DNA of 42,810 nt from Acinetobacter parvus DSM 16617 = CIP 108168 (GCF_000368025.1 NZ_KB849215.1:1446-44255); one strand, 5' to 3'; shown: positions 16,955 through 25,304, counted from the stretch's first letter. The notes: generated by a model not told the origin, from the sequence alone. Numbers and translations are program-made.

Positions 16955-18184
16955 TCAACGACCATAGCCACGTTTTTTCAATTCTAATTTAGCAATCATG
17001 CCTTTATGTACTTCGTCAGGTCCATCAGCCAAACGTAAACTACGTGCTTGATTGAAAAATGCTGTCAGCGGAGTATCGCGTGATACACCTTCTCCGCCGT
17101 GAATCTGGATCGCCATATCCACCACATTTTGTAGGACTGTTGGCGCAACCACTTTAATGGCAGAAATTTCGGTCAGTGCGGCCATATTGCCTTGTGTATC
17201 CATCTTATAAGCGGCGTACAGGGTCAATAAGCGAGCTTGATCGATCTGCACGCGGGCTTCTGCCACACGTTCTAAATTGCCGCCAAGTTTAAGAATTTCT
17301 TTACCAAATGCCTTGCGTGACATGCCACGATCAATCATGAGTTCTAAGGCTTTTTCCGCTGCACCTATACAACGCATACAGTGATGAATACGACCAGGCC
17401 CTAAGCGTCCTTGAGCAATTTCGAATCCTTGACCTGCACCACCAATAAAATTGCTCACAGGTACGCGCACATTGTCAAAACTGACCTGTCCATGTCCATG
17501 CGGTGCATCGTAATCACCAAACACAGGCAACATTCGTTCAATGCTCACGCCTTGCGTGTCGATCGGTACCAATACCATTGAGTGTTGATGATGACGATCT
17601 TTGTTGGGGTCTGGCGTATAAGCCATAAAAATAATCACTTTGGCATTCGGATCACCCAAACCAGATGACCACCATTTACGCCCATTCAGAACAATTTCAT
17701 CACCGTCAATCACTGCCGTGGCTTGCATATTAGTCGCATCGCTCGACGCGACCGCAGGTTCCGTCATACAGAACACTGAACGGATTTCACCAGCAAGCAG
17801 CGGTTGTAGCCATTGTCGTTTTTGCTCATCGCTACCATAGCGCCATAACACTTCCATATTGCCACTATCAGGTGCATTACAGTTAAATACTGTCGGAGCA
17901 AGTAAACTACGTCCCGTCAATTCAGCAATATGTGCATATTCCTGTACCGATAAACCTGCACCCAGTTCAGCATCAGGCAAGAACATATTCCATAAGCCTG
18001 CTGCTTTGGCTTTGGTTTTGAGTTGTTCGAGTTGAGCTGGCCACTGCCATTTAGTCCAGTCACCATCGACATTGAGTTGATGCACTTCATCCCAAAATGC
18101 TTTTTCAATGGGTTCTATTTCTTGTTGAATAAAAGCTTGCGTTCGTGTAATAAAATCCTGCGCACGTTCAGATAATGCAAACAT
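16955..18184 (-). CDS. Acyl-CoA dehydrogenase (ACAD10/11- or LvaC-like)
   Basis: An FAD-dependent acyl-CoA dehydrogenase of 409 aa with the N-terminal helical domain, the CMTEPAVASSDATN flavin/substrate segment around residue 140, and C-terminal QIHGGEGVSRDTPL where ACAD10/11-type members carry their signature. Three consecutive ATG codons start the gene (18190, 18187, 18184); AAGGGA is best placed for the third. It is the first gene of the operon and divergent from a LysR regulator 106 bp away. In the Lva-type pathway the partner enzyme removes phosphate to give an enoyl-CoA; that role is inferred here from the neighbouring kinase. Confidence 0.9.
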   Translation of the reverse strand: MFALSERAQDFITRTQAFIQQEIEPIEKAFWDEVHQLNVDGDWTKWQWPAQLEQLKTKAKAAGLWNMFLPDAELGAGLSVQEYAHIAELTGRSLLAPTVFNCNAPDSGNMEVLWRYGSDEQKRQWLQPLLAGEIRSVFCMTEPAVASSDATNMQATAVIDGDEIVLNGRKWWSSGLGDPNAKVIIFMAYTPDPNKDRHHQHSMVLVPIDTQGVSIERMLPVFGDYDAPHGHGQVSFDNVRVPVSNFIGGAGQGFEIAQGRLGPGRIHHCMRCIGAAEKALELMIDRGMSRKAFGKEILKLGGNLERVAEARVQIDQARLLTLYAAYKMDTQGNMAALTEISAIKVVAPTVLQNVVDMAIQIHGGEGVSRDTPLTAFFNQARSLRLADGPDEVHKGMIAKLELKKRGYGR

Positions 18185-18290
18185 CATCATTTCCCTTAAA
18201 GTAAAAATTTGGCGAAGCTTGATTCGCTGCTTTACATCACCATAAGCGAAAATTTATTATGAATGAAATGATTTTATTTTATGCAAAACT

Positions 18291-19241
18291 ATGAATCAGA
18301 TTCATAATACCAACCCACTGGAAGTGGCTCACTTTCATCGTATTGATATCAATCTGTATCCTCTTTTTATTGCGATTTTTGAACAAAAAAGTATTTCTAA
18401 GGCAGCTCAACTTCTTTGTATTAGTCAATCTGCGGTCAGTCATGCTTTACAACGTTTGCGTCAGCAACTTAAAGATGAATTATTTGTGCGCAGTGGGCAA
18501 AAAATGCTTCCCACACCTTTTGCCGAACAAATTTATCAACCGATTCAAACGGCGTTATCAACGATTCAAAATATTGCGATTCCACAACACGACTTTGATC
18601 CTGTCATGCTACAAAGCTTGAAAATCGCAATTCATGATGAAATTGAACCGATTATTTTTCCTCAACTGGTGCATCATTTCGCCCAACTCAATCTCAATAT
18701 TCAGTTTTTGAGTTCCAAACTTGATCGAAAGAATATGCTGGCTGATCTTTCAGCTCAACAAATTGATTTTGTGATTGATCTGGTGCAACCGTATCAAGCC
18801 AATTTACAGTTTGAAAACTTAATTGACGATTATTTTGTGGTGTGTACACAGCAAATGCAGATGGATTTAACACACTATCTCTCCGCACCACATATCGGTG
18901 TATCATCAAGGCGCACAGGCTTATTGCTTGAAGATATTTATCTCAACCGCCAACAATTGTCCCGTCAAATTTTCCTGCGTTGCCAGCACTATGCAACCGC
19001 CTTGCAGGTACTGGCGCAATATCCAAATGCCATCCTGACCATTCCACAAAGTATCCTTAAACATCTGCATTATGCAGAAAATTTAAATATTCATCCGCTA
19101 CCCATCGAATTACCTAAAATTAAGATGGGCATGTATTGGCATGACACAGTTCGGCACAATCCTCGCCATCAATTTTTACGCAACGAAATCCTAAAGATTT
19201 TTAATCACAATTTATTTGATGAAGATTTGCACATTGTTTAA
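18291..19241 (+). CDS. LysR-family transcriptional regulator
   Basis: A regulator of 316 aa. The N-terminal winged helix-turn-helix (about residues 20-78) includes SISKAAQLLCISQSAVSHALQRLR. The remainder is the effector-binding domain, with a PbpR/NodD-like TGLLLEDIYL region. It is transcribed away from the acyl-CoA dehydrogenase operon, the usual LysR arrangement, so it most likely controls that operon in response to its substrate. There is no evident Shine-Dalgarno sequence before the ATG, but no better start exists. Confidence 0.92.
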   Translation: MNQIHNTNPLEVAHFHRIDINLYPLFIAIFEQKSISKAAQLLCISQSAVSHALQRLRQQLKDELFVRSGQKMLPTPFAEQIYQPIQTALSTIQNIAIPQHDFDPVMLQSLKIAIHDEIEPIIFPQLVHHFAQLNLNIQFLSSKLDRKNMLADLSAQQIDFVIDLVQPYQANLQFENLIDDYFVVCTQQMQMDLTHYLSAPHIGVSSRRTGLLLEDIYLNRQQLSRQIFLRCQHYATALQVLAQYPNAILTIPQSILKHLHYAENLNIHPLPIELPKIKMGMYWHDTVRHNPRHQFLRNEILKIFNHNLFDEDLHIV

Positions 19242-19295
19242 AAGTGTGTAATTCTATAGCTATATTTGGATGTCATCATCCATAACAGAATTTGA

Positions 19296-19425
19296 CAAGG
19301 GGAGTAGCCTCCTCCAAACTTAGGTAGTGTAGTTTAAATACTTAGGTGTCAGAGCTTCGTCATTACACTTTGCAAAAAGTCGGACTCTGAGCATCATCCT
19401 TTATGATGATGTAGGCAAGACCTTG
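19296..19425 (+). ncRNA. yybP-ykoY (manganese) riboswitch upstream of alx
   Basis: The 5' region contains the class hallmark GGGGAGTAGC (19299-19308), an internal CGTCATTACAC strand, and a 3' GGCAAGACC segment. Supporting pairings are CAAGG (19296-19300) with CCTTG (19421-19425) closing the aptamer, TCAGAG (19349-19354) with CTCTGA (19385-19390), and CATCATC (19392-19398) with GATGATG (19405-19411). This class senses Mn2+ and commonly precedes TerC/Alx and MntP genes, exactly as here. Confidence 0.88.
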
Positions 19426-19456
19426 ATCATGTTGAAACAGATGTTTTATTTCATTC

Positions 19457-19505
19457 ATCTGGCAACTGGTCAGGGTTTTTTTATGTCCATTTGCCAGATA
19501 AGGAG
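19457..19505 (+). promoter_or_regulatory. Expression-platform hairpin next to the alx ribosome site
   Basis: ATCTGGCAA (19457-19465) is perfectly complementary to TTGCCAGAT (19491-19499), which abuts the Shine-Dalgarno AGGAG (19501-19505). This suggests that riboswitch folding controls ribosome access. The pairing is seen directly; the switching mechanism is inferred. Confidence 0.6.
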
Positions 19506-19510
19506 TTGTG

Positions 19511-20467
19511 ATGGAAACTATCGGCAATCTATGGCTGTATGTGGTGTTCTTCGGCATTGTGGCGGTCATGCTACTGGTCGATTTTTTAGGCTTTAAACAA
19601 AAACAGGGTCAGGATGTTCCGATCAGGCAGGCTGCCTACTGGAGTGCGGCCTGGGTCACTGTGGCGGTGCTGTTTGGTGGAGGTTTGTGGCTCTATCTAC
19701 AGCAAACAGTAGGGCTCACCCTTGCGAATCAAAAAACCATGGAATACTTCGCAGGTTATCTACTGGAAAAATCACTGGCGATTGACAACGTCTTCGTCTG
19801 GCTGATGATCTTCGCCGCATTTGCCATTCCACCTGCACTGCAACGTAAAATCTTACTCTATGGCGTATTAGGTGCAATCGTATTAAGAACCATCTTTATT
19901 TTTATCGGTGCATGGTTCGTTCAAGAGTTTTCATGGGTTCTTTACATCTTCGGTGCGTTCTTGGTCTATACAGGTTTCAAATTCCTAAAAGGACAAGACG
20001 AAGAAACCAATATCGAAGATATCAAAACTTTAAAATGGTTACGTAAACATATGCGGATTACCCCACAGCTTGAGGGTGAAAAATTCTTTGTTCGCCGTGA
20101 TGGTTTGTTGTGGGCGACACCATTATTTTTAGTTCTGATTTTGGTTGAAGGTTCCGATGTGATCTTTGCAGTGGATTCCATCCCTGCAATCTTTGCCGTC
20201 ACCAGTGACCCGTTCATTGTCCTGACTGCAAACCTGATGGCAATTCTAGGCCTACGTGCCATGTTCTTCCTGCTGGCTGGTGCCGCAACCAAACTGCATT
20301 ACCTACCATATGGACTGGGCATCATCTTATTGTTTATTGGTACGAAAATGTTATTGCTGGATGTGTTCCACATGCCAATCTGGATTTCATTGGGCTTTAT
20401 TGTGCTGGTGCTCAGTATCACCGCTTATCTATCATTACGTCATAATAAAAAGCAGTTGCAATCTTAA
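19511..20467 (+). CDS. alx: TerC-family manganese exporter Alx
   Basis: An integral membrane protein of 318 aa with about nine helices, closely resembling E. coli Alx: LLEKSLAIDNVFVWLMIF, then ILLYGVLGAIVLRTIFIF and SDVIFAVDSIPAIFAVT with its intramembrane acidic residues. Alx/TerC proteins are linked to Mn2+ export and alkaline or metal stress. The ATG at 19511 (METIGNLW) is preferred to the GTG at 19508 because AGGAG is 5 bp upstream. Control by the upstream Mn-type riboswitch supports the manganese role over tellurite resistance. Confidence 0.93.
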   Translation: METIGNLWLYVVFFGIVAVMLLVDFLGFKQKQGQDVPIRQAAYWSAAWVTVAVLFGGGLWLYLQQTVGLTLANQKTMEYFAGYLLEKSLAIDNVFVWLMIFAAFAIPPALQRKILLYGVLGAIVLRTIFIFIGAWFVQEFSWVLYIFGAFLVYTGFKFLKGQDEETNIEDIKTLKWLRKHMRITPQLEGEKFFVRRDGLLWATPLFLVLILVEGSDVIFAVDSIPAIFAVTSDPFIVLTANLMAILGLRAMFFLLAGAATKLHYLPYGLGIILLFIGTKMLLLDVFHMPIWISLGFIVLVLSITAYLSLRHNKKQLQS

Positions 20468-20475
20468 TCATTTGA

Positions 20476-20508
20476 ATTCAGGCATTTGATCAATTCAGGT
20501 GCCTGAAT
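20476..20508. terminator. Hairpin after alx
   Basis: A 9-bp stem, ATTCAGGCA (20476-20484) with TGCCTGAAT (20500-20508). There is no T run, so it may be an mRNA 3' stabiliser rather than an intrinsic terminator. Confidence 0.4.
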
Positions 20509-20600
20509 AGTTAAATCATAAAAATAGACTGTACATTAAAAAACAGATCAATATCATATGGCGGCTTAAAGCTTTTATCTTTCCTAATCAGAAACATAAT

Positions 20601-20803
20601 ACGGCAGTTTTGGTTCTGGACGTTACCTCGGCCCACAGTATTATCAGGGCAATCGGGAAATATCCTTTCGCGGCAATACCCTACGTCCGCGCAGCAACCT
20701 TAGTGTCGGGCAGCCCATGATCTCAACAACGTCAAAAAGTTACTCTGCCTCCTCACCTGTTCGTGGTGGTTTTGGCCGTGGTGGTTCTTCGTTTGGTGGC
20801 TGA
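20601..20803 (+). pseudogene. Remnant of a YgiB-like (DUF1190) protein, C-terminus
   Basis: One frame encodes YGSFGSGRYLGPQYYQGN and runs to a PVRGGFGRGGSSFGG end at the TGA (20801-20803). The Ser/Gly-rich tail matches the end of the YgiB/DUF1190 lipoprotein-type family. The codon immediately before 20601 is TAA and no start or N-terminal half is present. It precedes a YgiC remnant, as ygiB precedes ygiC in enterobacteria. Confidence 0.75.
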
Positions 20804-20824
20804 TCAGGAAAACTGAAATTTTGT

Positions 20825-21093
20825 ATGAAAAGAAAAATCCTCGCACCGCGTACCGACTGGCAGCTTGAGCACCAAAAGATTGGGGCAATCTGGAATACCT
20901 GATGGATACCGCTTATCAGGCGCAACTACAGGTCTCTGAACTGTCGATGGAGAATATTGGCTGGGATGGGCAGGGTTTTGTTGACCTGAACAATCGCCCG
21001 ATTCATAACCTGTTTAAGCTTTACCCGTGGGAATGGATCTGGGAAAGCCTTGGTATTCCAGTAATACATATGTATTTTTCTCAAAGGGTATAA
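20825..21093 (+). pseudogene. Remnant of a YgiC-like glutathionylspermidine synthase-family protein
   Basis: An ATG at 20825 begins KRKILAPRTDWQLEHQKIG, matching the start of YgiC-like proteins, and stops after 26 codons. A second segment, in another frame, encodes ENIGWDGQGFVDLNNRPI followed by HNLFKLYPWEWIWES, a central block of the same family (compare NLFKLYPWE in E. coli YgiC), then ends within unrelated sequence at 21093. Most of the ATP-grasp domain is gone. Together with the upstream YgiB tail it records a deleted ygiBC locus. Confidence 0.75.
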
Positions 21094-21250
21094 TTATTGC
21101 TGACAATTTACCCATTTCCGCCCAAAAATAAAGTGAATTGATTCAATTCATTACTCACATTTACATACGTTTTAATGGCCTAAATTAGGCGAATAATCCA
21201 GTAAGCTGAATAAAATCGGGTACAATCGACGAAAAACATTGTAGGTTGTT

Positions 21251-22567
21251 ATGACTTTGACTACTCCCATCACGGTCGTTCGTGGTCGCTTCCTGGATAT
21301 CCAAAAAACTGTTTCCCAGGCACAAGATATTATTGATCAGGTTCGTTATATCGAAGATGGTTTGCTAATCGCTGAACAAGGTCAAATTCTCTGGTTTGGC
21401 ACTTGGAATGATGCCCAGCCCCATCTTCCTGCCAATGTCGAAGTTCAGCATTATCCTGAACAATTGATCATTCCAGGCATGATCGACACCCATATCCATT
21501 TCCCACAAACTGAAATGGTCGGGGCCTATGGTGAACAGCTGTTAAGCTGGCTCAACACCTACACCTTTCCCACCGAAATCCAGTTCAAGGACAAAGCCTA
21601 TGCACAACAGATTGCAAAGTTCTTTGTAGAGGAACTGCTTAAAAATGGTACAACAACTGCACTGGTGTTCTGTACCGTGCATCCTGAATCGGTGGATGCC
21701 TTGTTTGAAGCCGCAGCACAGCAGCAGATGCGCTTAATTGCGGGCAAGGTGATGATGGATCGTCATGCACCAGAAGCACTGTGTGACACTGCCGAGAGTG
21801 CCTATAACGACTCCAAAGCATTGATTGAAAAATGGCATGGTCAGGGACGTGCCTTATATGCCATTACCCCACGTTTTGCACCAACCTCTACACCTGAACA
21901 ACTTGAAAGAGCAAGGCAACTCAAAGCTGAATATCCTGATGTTTATGTACATACTCATCTAAGCGAAAATAAAGATGAAATTGCATGGGTTAAAGATTTA
22001 TTCCCAGCACAAAAGGGTTATTTAGATGTTTATCATCATTATGGTTTAACAGGAAACCGTTCGGTGTTTGCACATTGTGTGCATCTGGAAGATCAAGAAT
22101 GGCAATGTATGCATGACACCGACTCCGCCATTGCATTCTGTCCAACCTCAAACCTGTTTTTGGGCAGTGGCTTGTTTCCATTGAAAAAAACATGGCAACA
22201 GCAAGTTAAAGTCGGTCTCGGGACCGACATTGGGGCAGGGACCTCGTTTAGCTTGTTGCAGACCGTCAATGAGGCCTACAAGGTACAACAGTTGCAAGGT
22301 GACAAATTGTCCGCGTTTGAATCGCTGTACCATGCAACACTGGGCGGTGCAAAAGCCCTCGACTTGGATGACAAACTCGGTAACTTTAATGTGGGTAAGG
22401 AAGCTGATTTTGTGGTGTTAAATCTCAAGCCAACCGCATTGCAGCAACTGCGCCAGTCACGTTCAAAGTCAATCGAGGATAGCCTATTTGCCTTGTTTAC
22501 CATGGGCGATGACCGAAATATTGAGGTAACCTATATCTATGGACAAAAAGCCTATAGCCAAAGCTAA
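21251..22567 (+). CDS. guaD: Guanine deaminase
   Basis: This Zn-dependent amidohydrolase of 438 aa converts guanine to xanthine. The metal motif DTHIHFPQ (His81, His83) is followed by VGAYGEQLLSWL and YTFPTE, hallmarks of guanine deaminase, then VHTHLSENKDEI (His), FAHCVHL (His) and GLGTDIGAG (Asp). Length is typical. hpt follows in the same direction 224 bp away, grouping purine-salvage functions, though a terminator separates them. Confidence 0.95.
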   Translation: MTLTTPITVVRGRFLDIQKTVSQAQDIIDQVRYIEDGLLIAEQGQILWFGTWNDAQPHLPANVEVQHYPEQLIIPGMIDTHIHFPQTEMVGAYGEQLLSWLNTYTFPTEIQFKDKAYAQQIAKFFVEELLKNGTTTALVFCTVHPESVDALFEAAAQQQMRLIAGKVMMDRHAPEALCDTAESAYNDSKALIEKWHGQGRALYAITPRFAPTSTPEQLERARQLKAEYPDVYVHTHLSENKDEIAWVKDLFPAQKGYLDVYHHYGLTGNRSVFAHCVHLEDQEWQCMHDTDSAIAFCPTSNLFLGSGLFPLKKTWQQQVKVGLGTDIGAGTSFSLLQTVNEAYKVQQLQGDKLSAFESLYHATLGGAKALDLDDKLGNFNVGKEADFVVLNLKPTALQQLRQSRSKSIEDSLFALFTMGDDRNIEVTYIYGQKAYSQS

Positions 22568-22732
22568 AGTTTTGAATAAACGAAAAATTGGGTGGATTTT
22601 ATTGGTAAGCTGCTGTGCTGCACTACTGAGACGTGACAGTCATCAGCCGAAAAAGGATACATTTTTTGCACCATCAAAAGGTGCATGAACGGTGATTTTG
22701 TTTTAAAATTCGCATATTCGCTCAAGATTTCG

Positions 22733-22758
22733 AGGTGTTGCAGGTCAACACCTTTTTT
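22733..22758 (+). terminator. Rho-independent terminator between guaD and hpt
   Basis: An 8-bp stem, AGGTGTTG (22733-22740) with CAACACCT (22746-22753), a 5-nt loop and a run of six T. It ends only 34 bp before the hpt ATG, so it either ends guaD transcripts or acts as an attenuator in an hpt leader. Confidence 0.82.
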
Positions 22759-22791
22759 ATTTCCCATTTTTTACGTTTTAGGAATCTGCCA

Positions 22792-23319
22792 ATGACCATT
22801 GCAATGCGCATTATGATTTCCAGTGAAGAGATTCAAGCCAAAGTGAAACAACTCGGTGAAAAAATCAATGCACACTATGCTCAAAGTGACAAGGAACTGG
22901 TATTGATTGGTTTACTGCGTGGTTCAGTCATTTTTATGGCAGATTTGTGCCGTGCCATTGAAAAGCCGCATGAACTCGATTTTATGACCGTTTCAAGCTA
23001 TGGCGGTGGCACTGTTTCAACCCGTGATGTCAAAATTCTGAAAGACTTGGATGGTGAGATTCATGGTAAAGATGTGCTGGTAGTTGAGGATATTATTGAT
23101 TCGGGCAATACCTTGAGCAAAGTGGTTGAGATGCTTAAAACCCGTAATCCAAACTCAATTGAACTGTGTACGCTGGTAAGCAAGCCATCACGCCGTGAGA
23201 TTGACCTGGTAGTGAAGTTTTTAGGCTTTGAGGTTGAGGACCGTTTTATTGTGGGTTATGGCCTCGACTTTGACCAGAAATACCGTCACTTGCCATTTAT
23301 TGGTGAGATTGGTCTTTAA
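22792..23319 (+). CDS. hpt: Hypoxanthine phosphoribosyltransferase
   Basis: Hpt (175 aa) transfers the phosphoribosyl group of PRPP to hypoxanthine (and guanine), giving IMP or GMP. The PRPP-binding loop VLVVEDIIDSGNTL is intact and LIGLLRGSVIFMADL near the N-terminus is characteristic. The ATG at 22792 is chosen over an upstream in-frame ATG-like start at 22735, which would lie inside the terminator stem; AGGAA lies 7 bp before it. Length matches the family. Confidence 0.96.
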   Translation: MTIAMRIMISSEEIQAKVKQLGEKINAHYAQSDKELVLIGLLRGSVIFMADLCRAIEKPHELDFMTVSSYGGGTVSTRDVKILKDLDGEIHGKDVLVVEDIIDSGNTLSKVVEMLKTRNPNSIELCTLVSKPSRREIDLVVKFLGFEVEDRFIVGYGLDFDQKYRHLPFIGEIGL

Positions 23320-23360
23320 ATCCATATTCCTGTGCGCGGCCAAAGGCCGTGCTCTACTCA

Positions 23361-23383
23361 GGGGCTGCAAAGCTCCTTTTTTT
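23361..23383 (+). terminator. Rho-independent terminator after hpt
   Basis: Stem GGGGCT (23361-23366) with AGCTCC (23371-23376, one G-T pair), GCAA loop, then seven T. A second GC-rich hairpin (GCGCGGCC-AAA-GGCCGTGC) precedes it. Confidence 0.82.
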
Positions 23384-23519
23384 ATATCGCCCCATTAATC
23401 AAACACTGCTAAAGACTGCACAAAAATACGACATAAGTGGGCAATCCACTACAGACAAAAGCTGCTCTAATCAAGCAGGATAATTATGAATACCGTTGTT
23501 AAAACAAGGAGAAAAGACA

Positions 23520-23771
23520 ATGTGGTCTCTAATTGTGGCGATTGTAGTGGGTTTCTTTGCGGGTTTGATTGCCCGTGCGTTGCACCCTGGAGATGACAAG
23601 GCAGGCTTTATTGTAACCACCCTGCTGGGTATCGCAGGTTCGTTGCTGGCAACCTACGGTGGCCGTTTGCTGGGCCTATACGGCGAAAATTCGGCGGCAG
23701 GATTTATTGCCTCTGTGATTGGTGCAGTGATTGTTCTGTTTATTTACAATCTGGTCAGCAAAAAAGCCTAA
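23520..23771 (+). CDS. GlsB/YeaQ/YmgE-family stress-response membrane protein
   Basis: A small inner-membrane protein of 83 aa with three hydrophobic helices separated by Gly-rich turns: WSLIVAIVVGFFAGLIAR, GFIVTTLLGIAGSLLATY and GFIASVIGAVIVLFIY. This is the transglycosylase-associated (GlsB/YeaQ) pattern. The ATG at 23520 follows AAGGAG by 9 bp; an upstream in-frame ATG is less well placed. The family is linked to general stress; the molecular function is unknown. Confidence 0.9.
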   Translation: MWSLIVAIVVGFFAGLIARALHPGDDKAGFIVTTLLGIAGSLLATYGGRLLGLYGENSAAGFIASVIGAVIVLFIYNLVSKKA

Positions 23772-23781
23772 ACCGTTTGAA

Positions 23782-23813
23782 TACTCCCAATTCATGGTGT
23801 AATGGTTTGGGAG
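23782..23813. terminator. Bidirectional terminator between GlsB-like and DsbC-like genes
   Basis: Perfect 8-bp stem ACTCCCAA (23782-23789) with TTGGGAGT (23806-23813) and a 16-nt loop, followed by a T-rich stretch, located between convergent genes. Confidence 0.65.
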
Positions 23814-23821
23814 TTGTTTAT

Positions 23822-24520
23822 TTATAAGCCCAGTTCTTTCCAGATCAACTGAATTTCCTCGGCACTCCGTACACCCGTCATTTTAAAACCCGTCTCAAAA
23901 ATCAGGGTAGGGGTGCCCTCAACGCCCAGTTTACGTCCCAGTGCCAGATTACGCTCAATCGGGTTGGCACAGGTTTTTTCTTTAGGCTGTGCATTCTTCT
24001 GCAATAAGTTTTTCCACGCGTAAGCTTGGTTAGGATCACACCAAATCGATTTTGAAACCGTAATTGATTGTGCTTTTAATGGATAGATAAACGTATAAAT
24101 GGTGACATCATTGAGCTTATCCAGTTCAGCTTCTAATTTCTTACAATAGGGGCAATTCGGATCTGAAAAAATAGCGAGCTGCTGTTTGCCATTGCCCTTT
24201 ACCGTTTTTATTGCATCTTTTAAAGGTAATTGTTTCCAGTCAATTGAATTTTGCTTTAGAACCAAGTCCTTGGTCAGATTCTTTTGATCTTTTAAACGAA
24301 CCATCGAACCAATAAACATATGTTGGGCATTTTCATCCAAATAAATAATCTGATTATCTAAATTGGCACTGTATAGTCCTGTCATTTCTGTTGCTTGAAT
24401 ATTACTAACATGAATATTGGGATATTGCTGATTTAAATTATTTTTTAAGGTTTCTACATTTGCAAAAATCATCGCAGACGCACAACTCAATAATGAAAAT
24501 AAAGCAATTCTTTTCAACAT
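23822..24520 (-). CDS. dsbC: DsbC-family thiol:disulfide isomerase
   Basis: A periplasmic disulfide isomerase of 232 aa. It has a signal peptide at residues 1-20, an N-terminal dimerisation region (about 21-75) and a thioredoxin fold with active-site Cys123-Pro-Tyr-Cys126 in FSDPNCPYCKKLE and the cis-Pro loop VEGTPTLIF. Order and size fit DsbC rather than DsbG (inferred). It would be re-reduced by a DsbD-type protein not present here. Extra cysteines (Cys at QSITVSKSIWCDP and KTCANP) form the second, structural pair usual in DsbC. Confidence 0.9.
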   Translation of the reverse strand: MLKRIALFSLLSCASAMIFANVETLKNNLNQQYPNIHVSNIQATEMTGLYSANLDNQIIYLDENAQHMFIGSMVRLKDQKNLTKDLVLKQNSIDWKQLPLKDAIKTVKGNGKQQLAIFSDPNCPYCKKLEAELDKLNDVTIYTFIYPLKAQSITVSKSIWCDPNQAYAWKNLLQKNAQPKEKTCANPIERNLALGRKLGVEGTPTLIFETGFKMTGVRSAEEIQLIWKELGL

Positions 24521-24620
24521 GTCTCATACTCAACTCAAAATTAGCGCTATTCTAATCAAGCTTATCCTCATAAATTGCACAGCTTACTCAGTCACAACCA
24601 AAATCTAACCTGTGTCAAAA

Positions 24621-24636
24621 AGTTCCACGTGGAACA
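24621..24636. promoter_or_regulatory. parS-like site
   Basis: AGTTCCACGTGGAACA matches the parS consensus at 15 of 16 positions. Intergenic. Confidence 0.8.
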
Positions 24637-24685
24637 TTCATTCTAAAATCATAGATTTTCATATTCAAAGACCCAGTTGTATCTG

Positions 24686-24701
24686 TGTTCAACGTGAAAC
24701 A
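24686..24701. promoter_or_regulatory. Degenerate parS-like site
   Basis: TGTTCAACGTGAAACA matches the consensus at 14 of 16 positions. It is 65 bp from the previous site, start to start. Confidence 0.5.
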
Positions 24702-24794
24702 CTTCCGTTGATTCTCAAAGAAACTCCTTAATACACATTCCAGTTTGGTAATAAACTAACAATAAATATCACAACATGTTGACATATAAATTTG

Positions 24795-25110
24795 ACATCC
24801 TCCCCGACCTAAAGGAGGGGGATTCCTACTGCTAGATGGCAATGTCCTGCCACGAAACAGATACTATAGTTCTCTGCTTCTTATTCCAATGTAGTCCTAC
24901 CTTTCGGATTGCAAAGAGCGCACGGATTACAATGGGGAAAACTGTTTTTTTCGTGTTGTATCAGTCTGCTGACTAAAAATATACAACATAATTATCATAG
25001 CACATGGATTACTAGATCCAAATGTTTTTAGCAATCCTAGCTAATCCCCACAAGGGGGACTAGCGGATTGCAGCCTTATATCCTCGGGCTAAACCCCGAG
25101 GTTTTACGGC
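24795..25110 (-). mobile_element. Transposase-less IS200/IS605-like element (MITE/PATE)
   Basis: The left end has hairpin TCCCC (24801-24805) / GGGGA (24818-24822) with an inner CC-TAAA-GG stem, followed by the GATTCC typical of IS605 right ends. The right end has CCTCGGG (25082-25088) / CCCGAGG (25095-25101), and a long imperfect hairpin at 25031-25070 (GCAATCC with GGATTGC outside). Such subterminal hairpins are the IS200/IS605 hallmark. No transposase or TnpB ORF lies between them. Read on the minus strand, the end at 24795 would be the right end. Boundaries are approximate. Confidence 0.72.
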
Positions 25111-25304
25111 TATTCGGATAAAACCAGAATAAGGTAGATCATCGCATTAAATTTTGGAATAATTCCACCACAAGCGTTCATTGGGTCATATCCAGATTCA
25201 CAATGATGCTTAAAATTCGTTTTGATAAAAACTATTTTCAAGGAATCTAATTAGGTAAAATTAAGGGTAATCTGCTAGTCTAGAGCCAATAAAATAGGTT
25301 CAAA

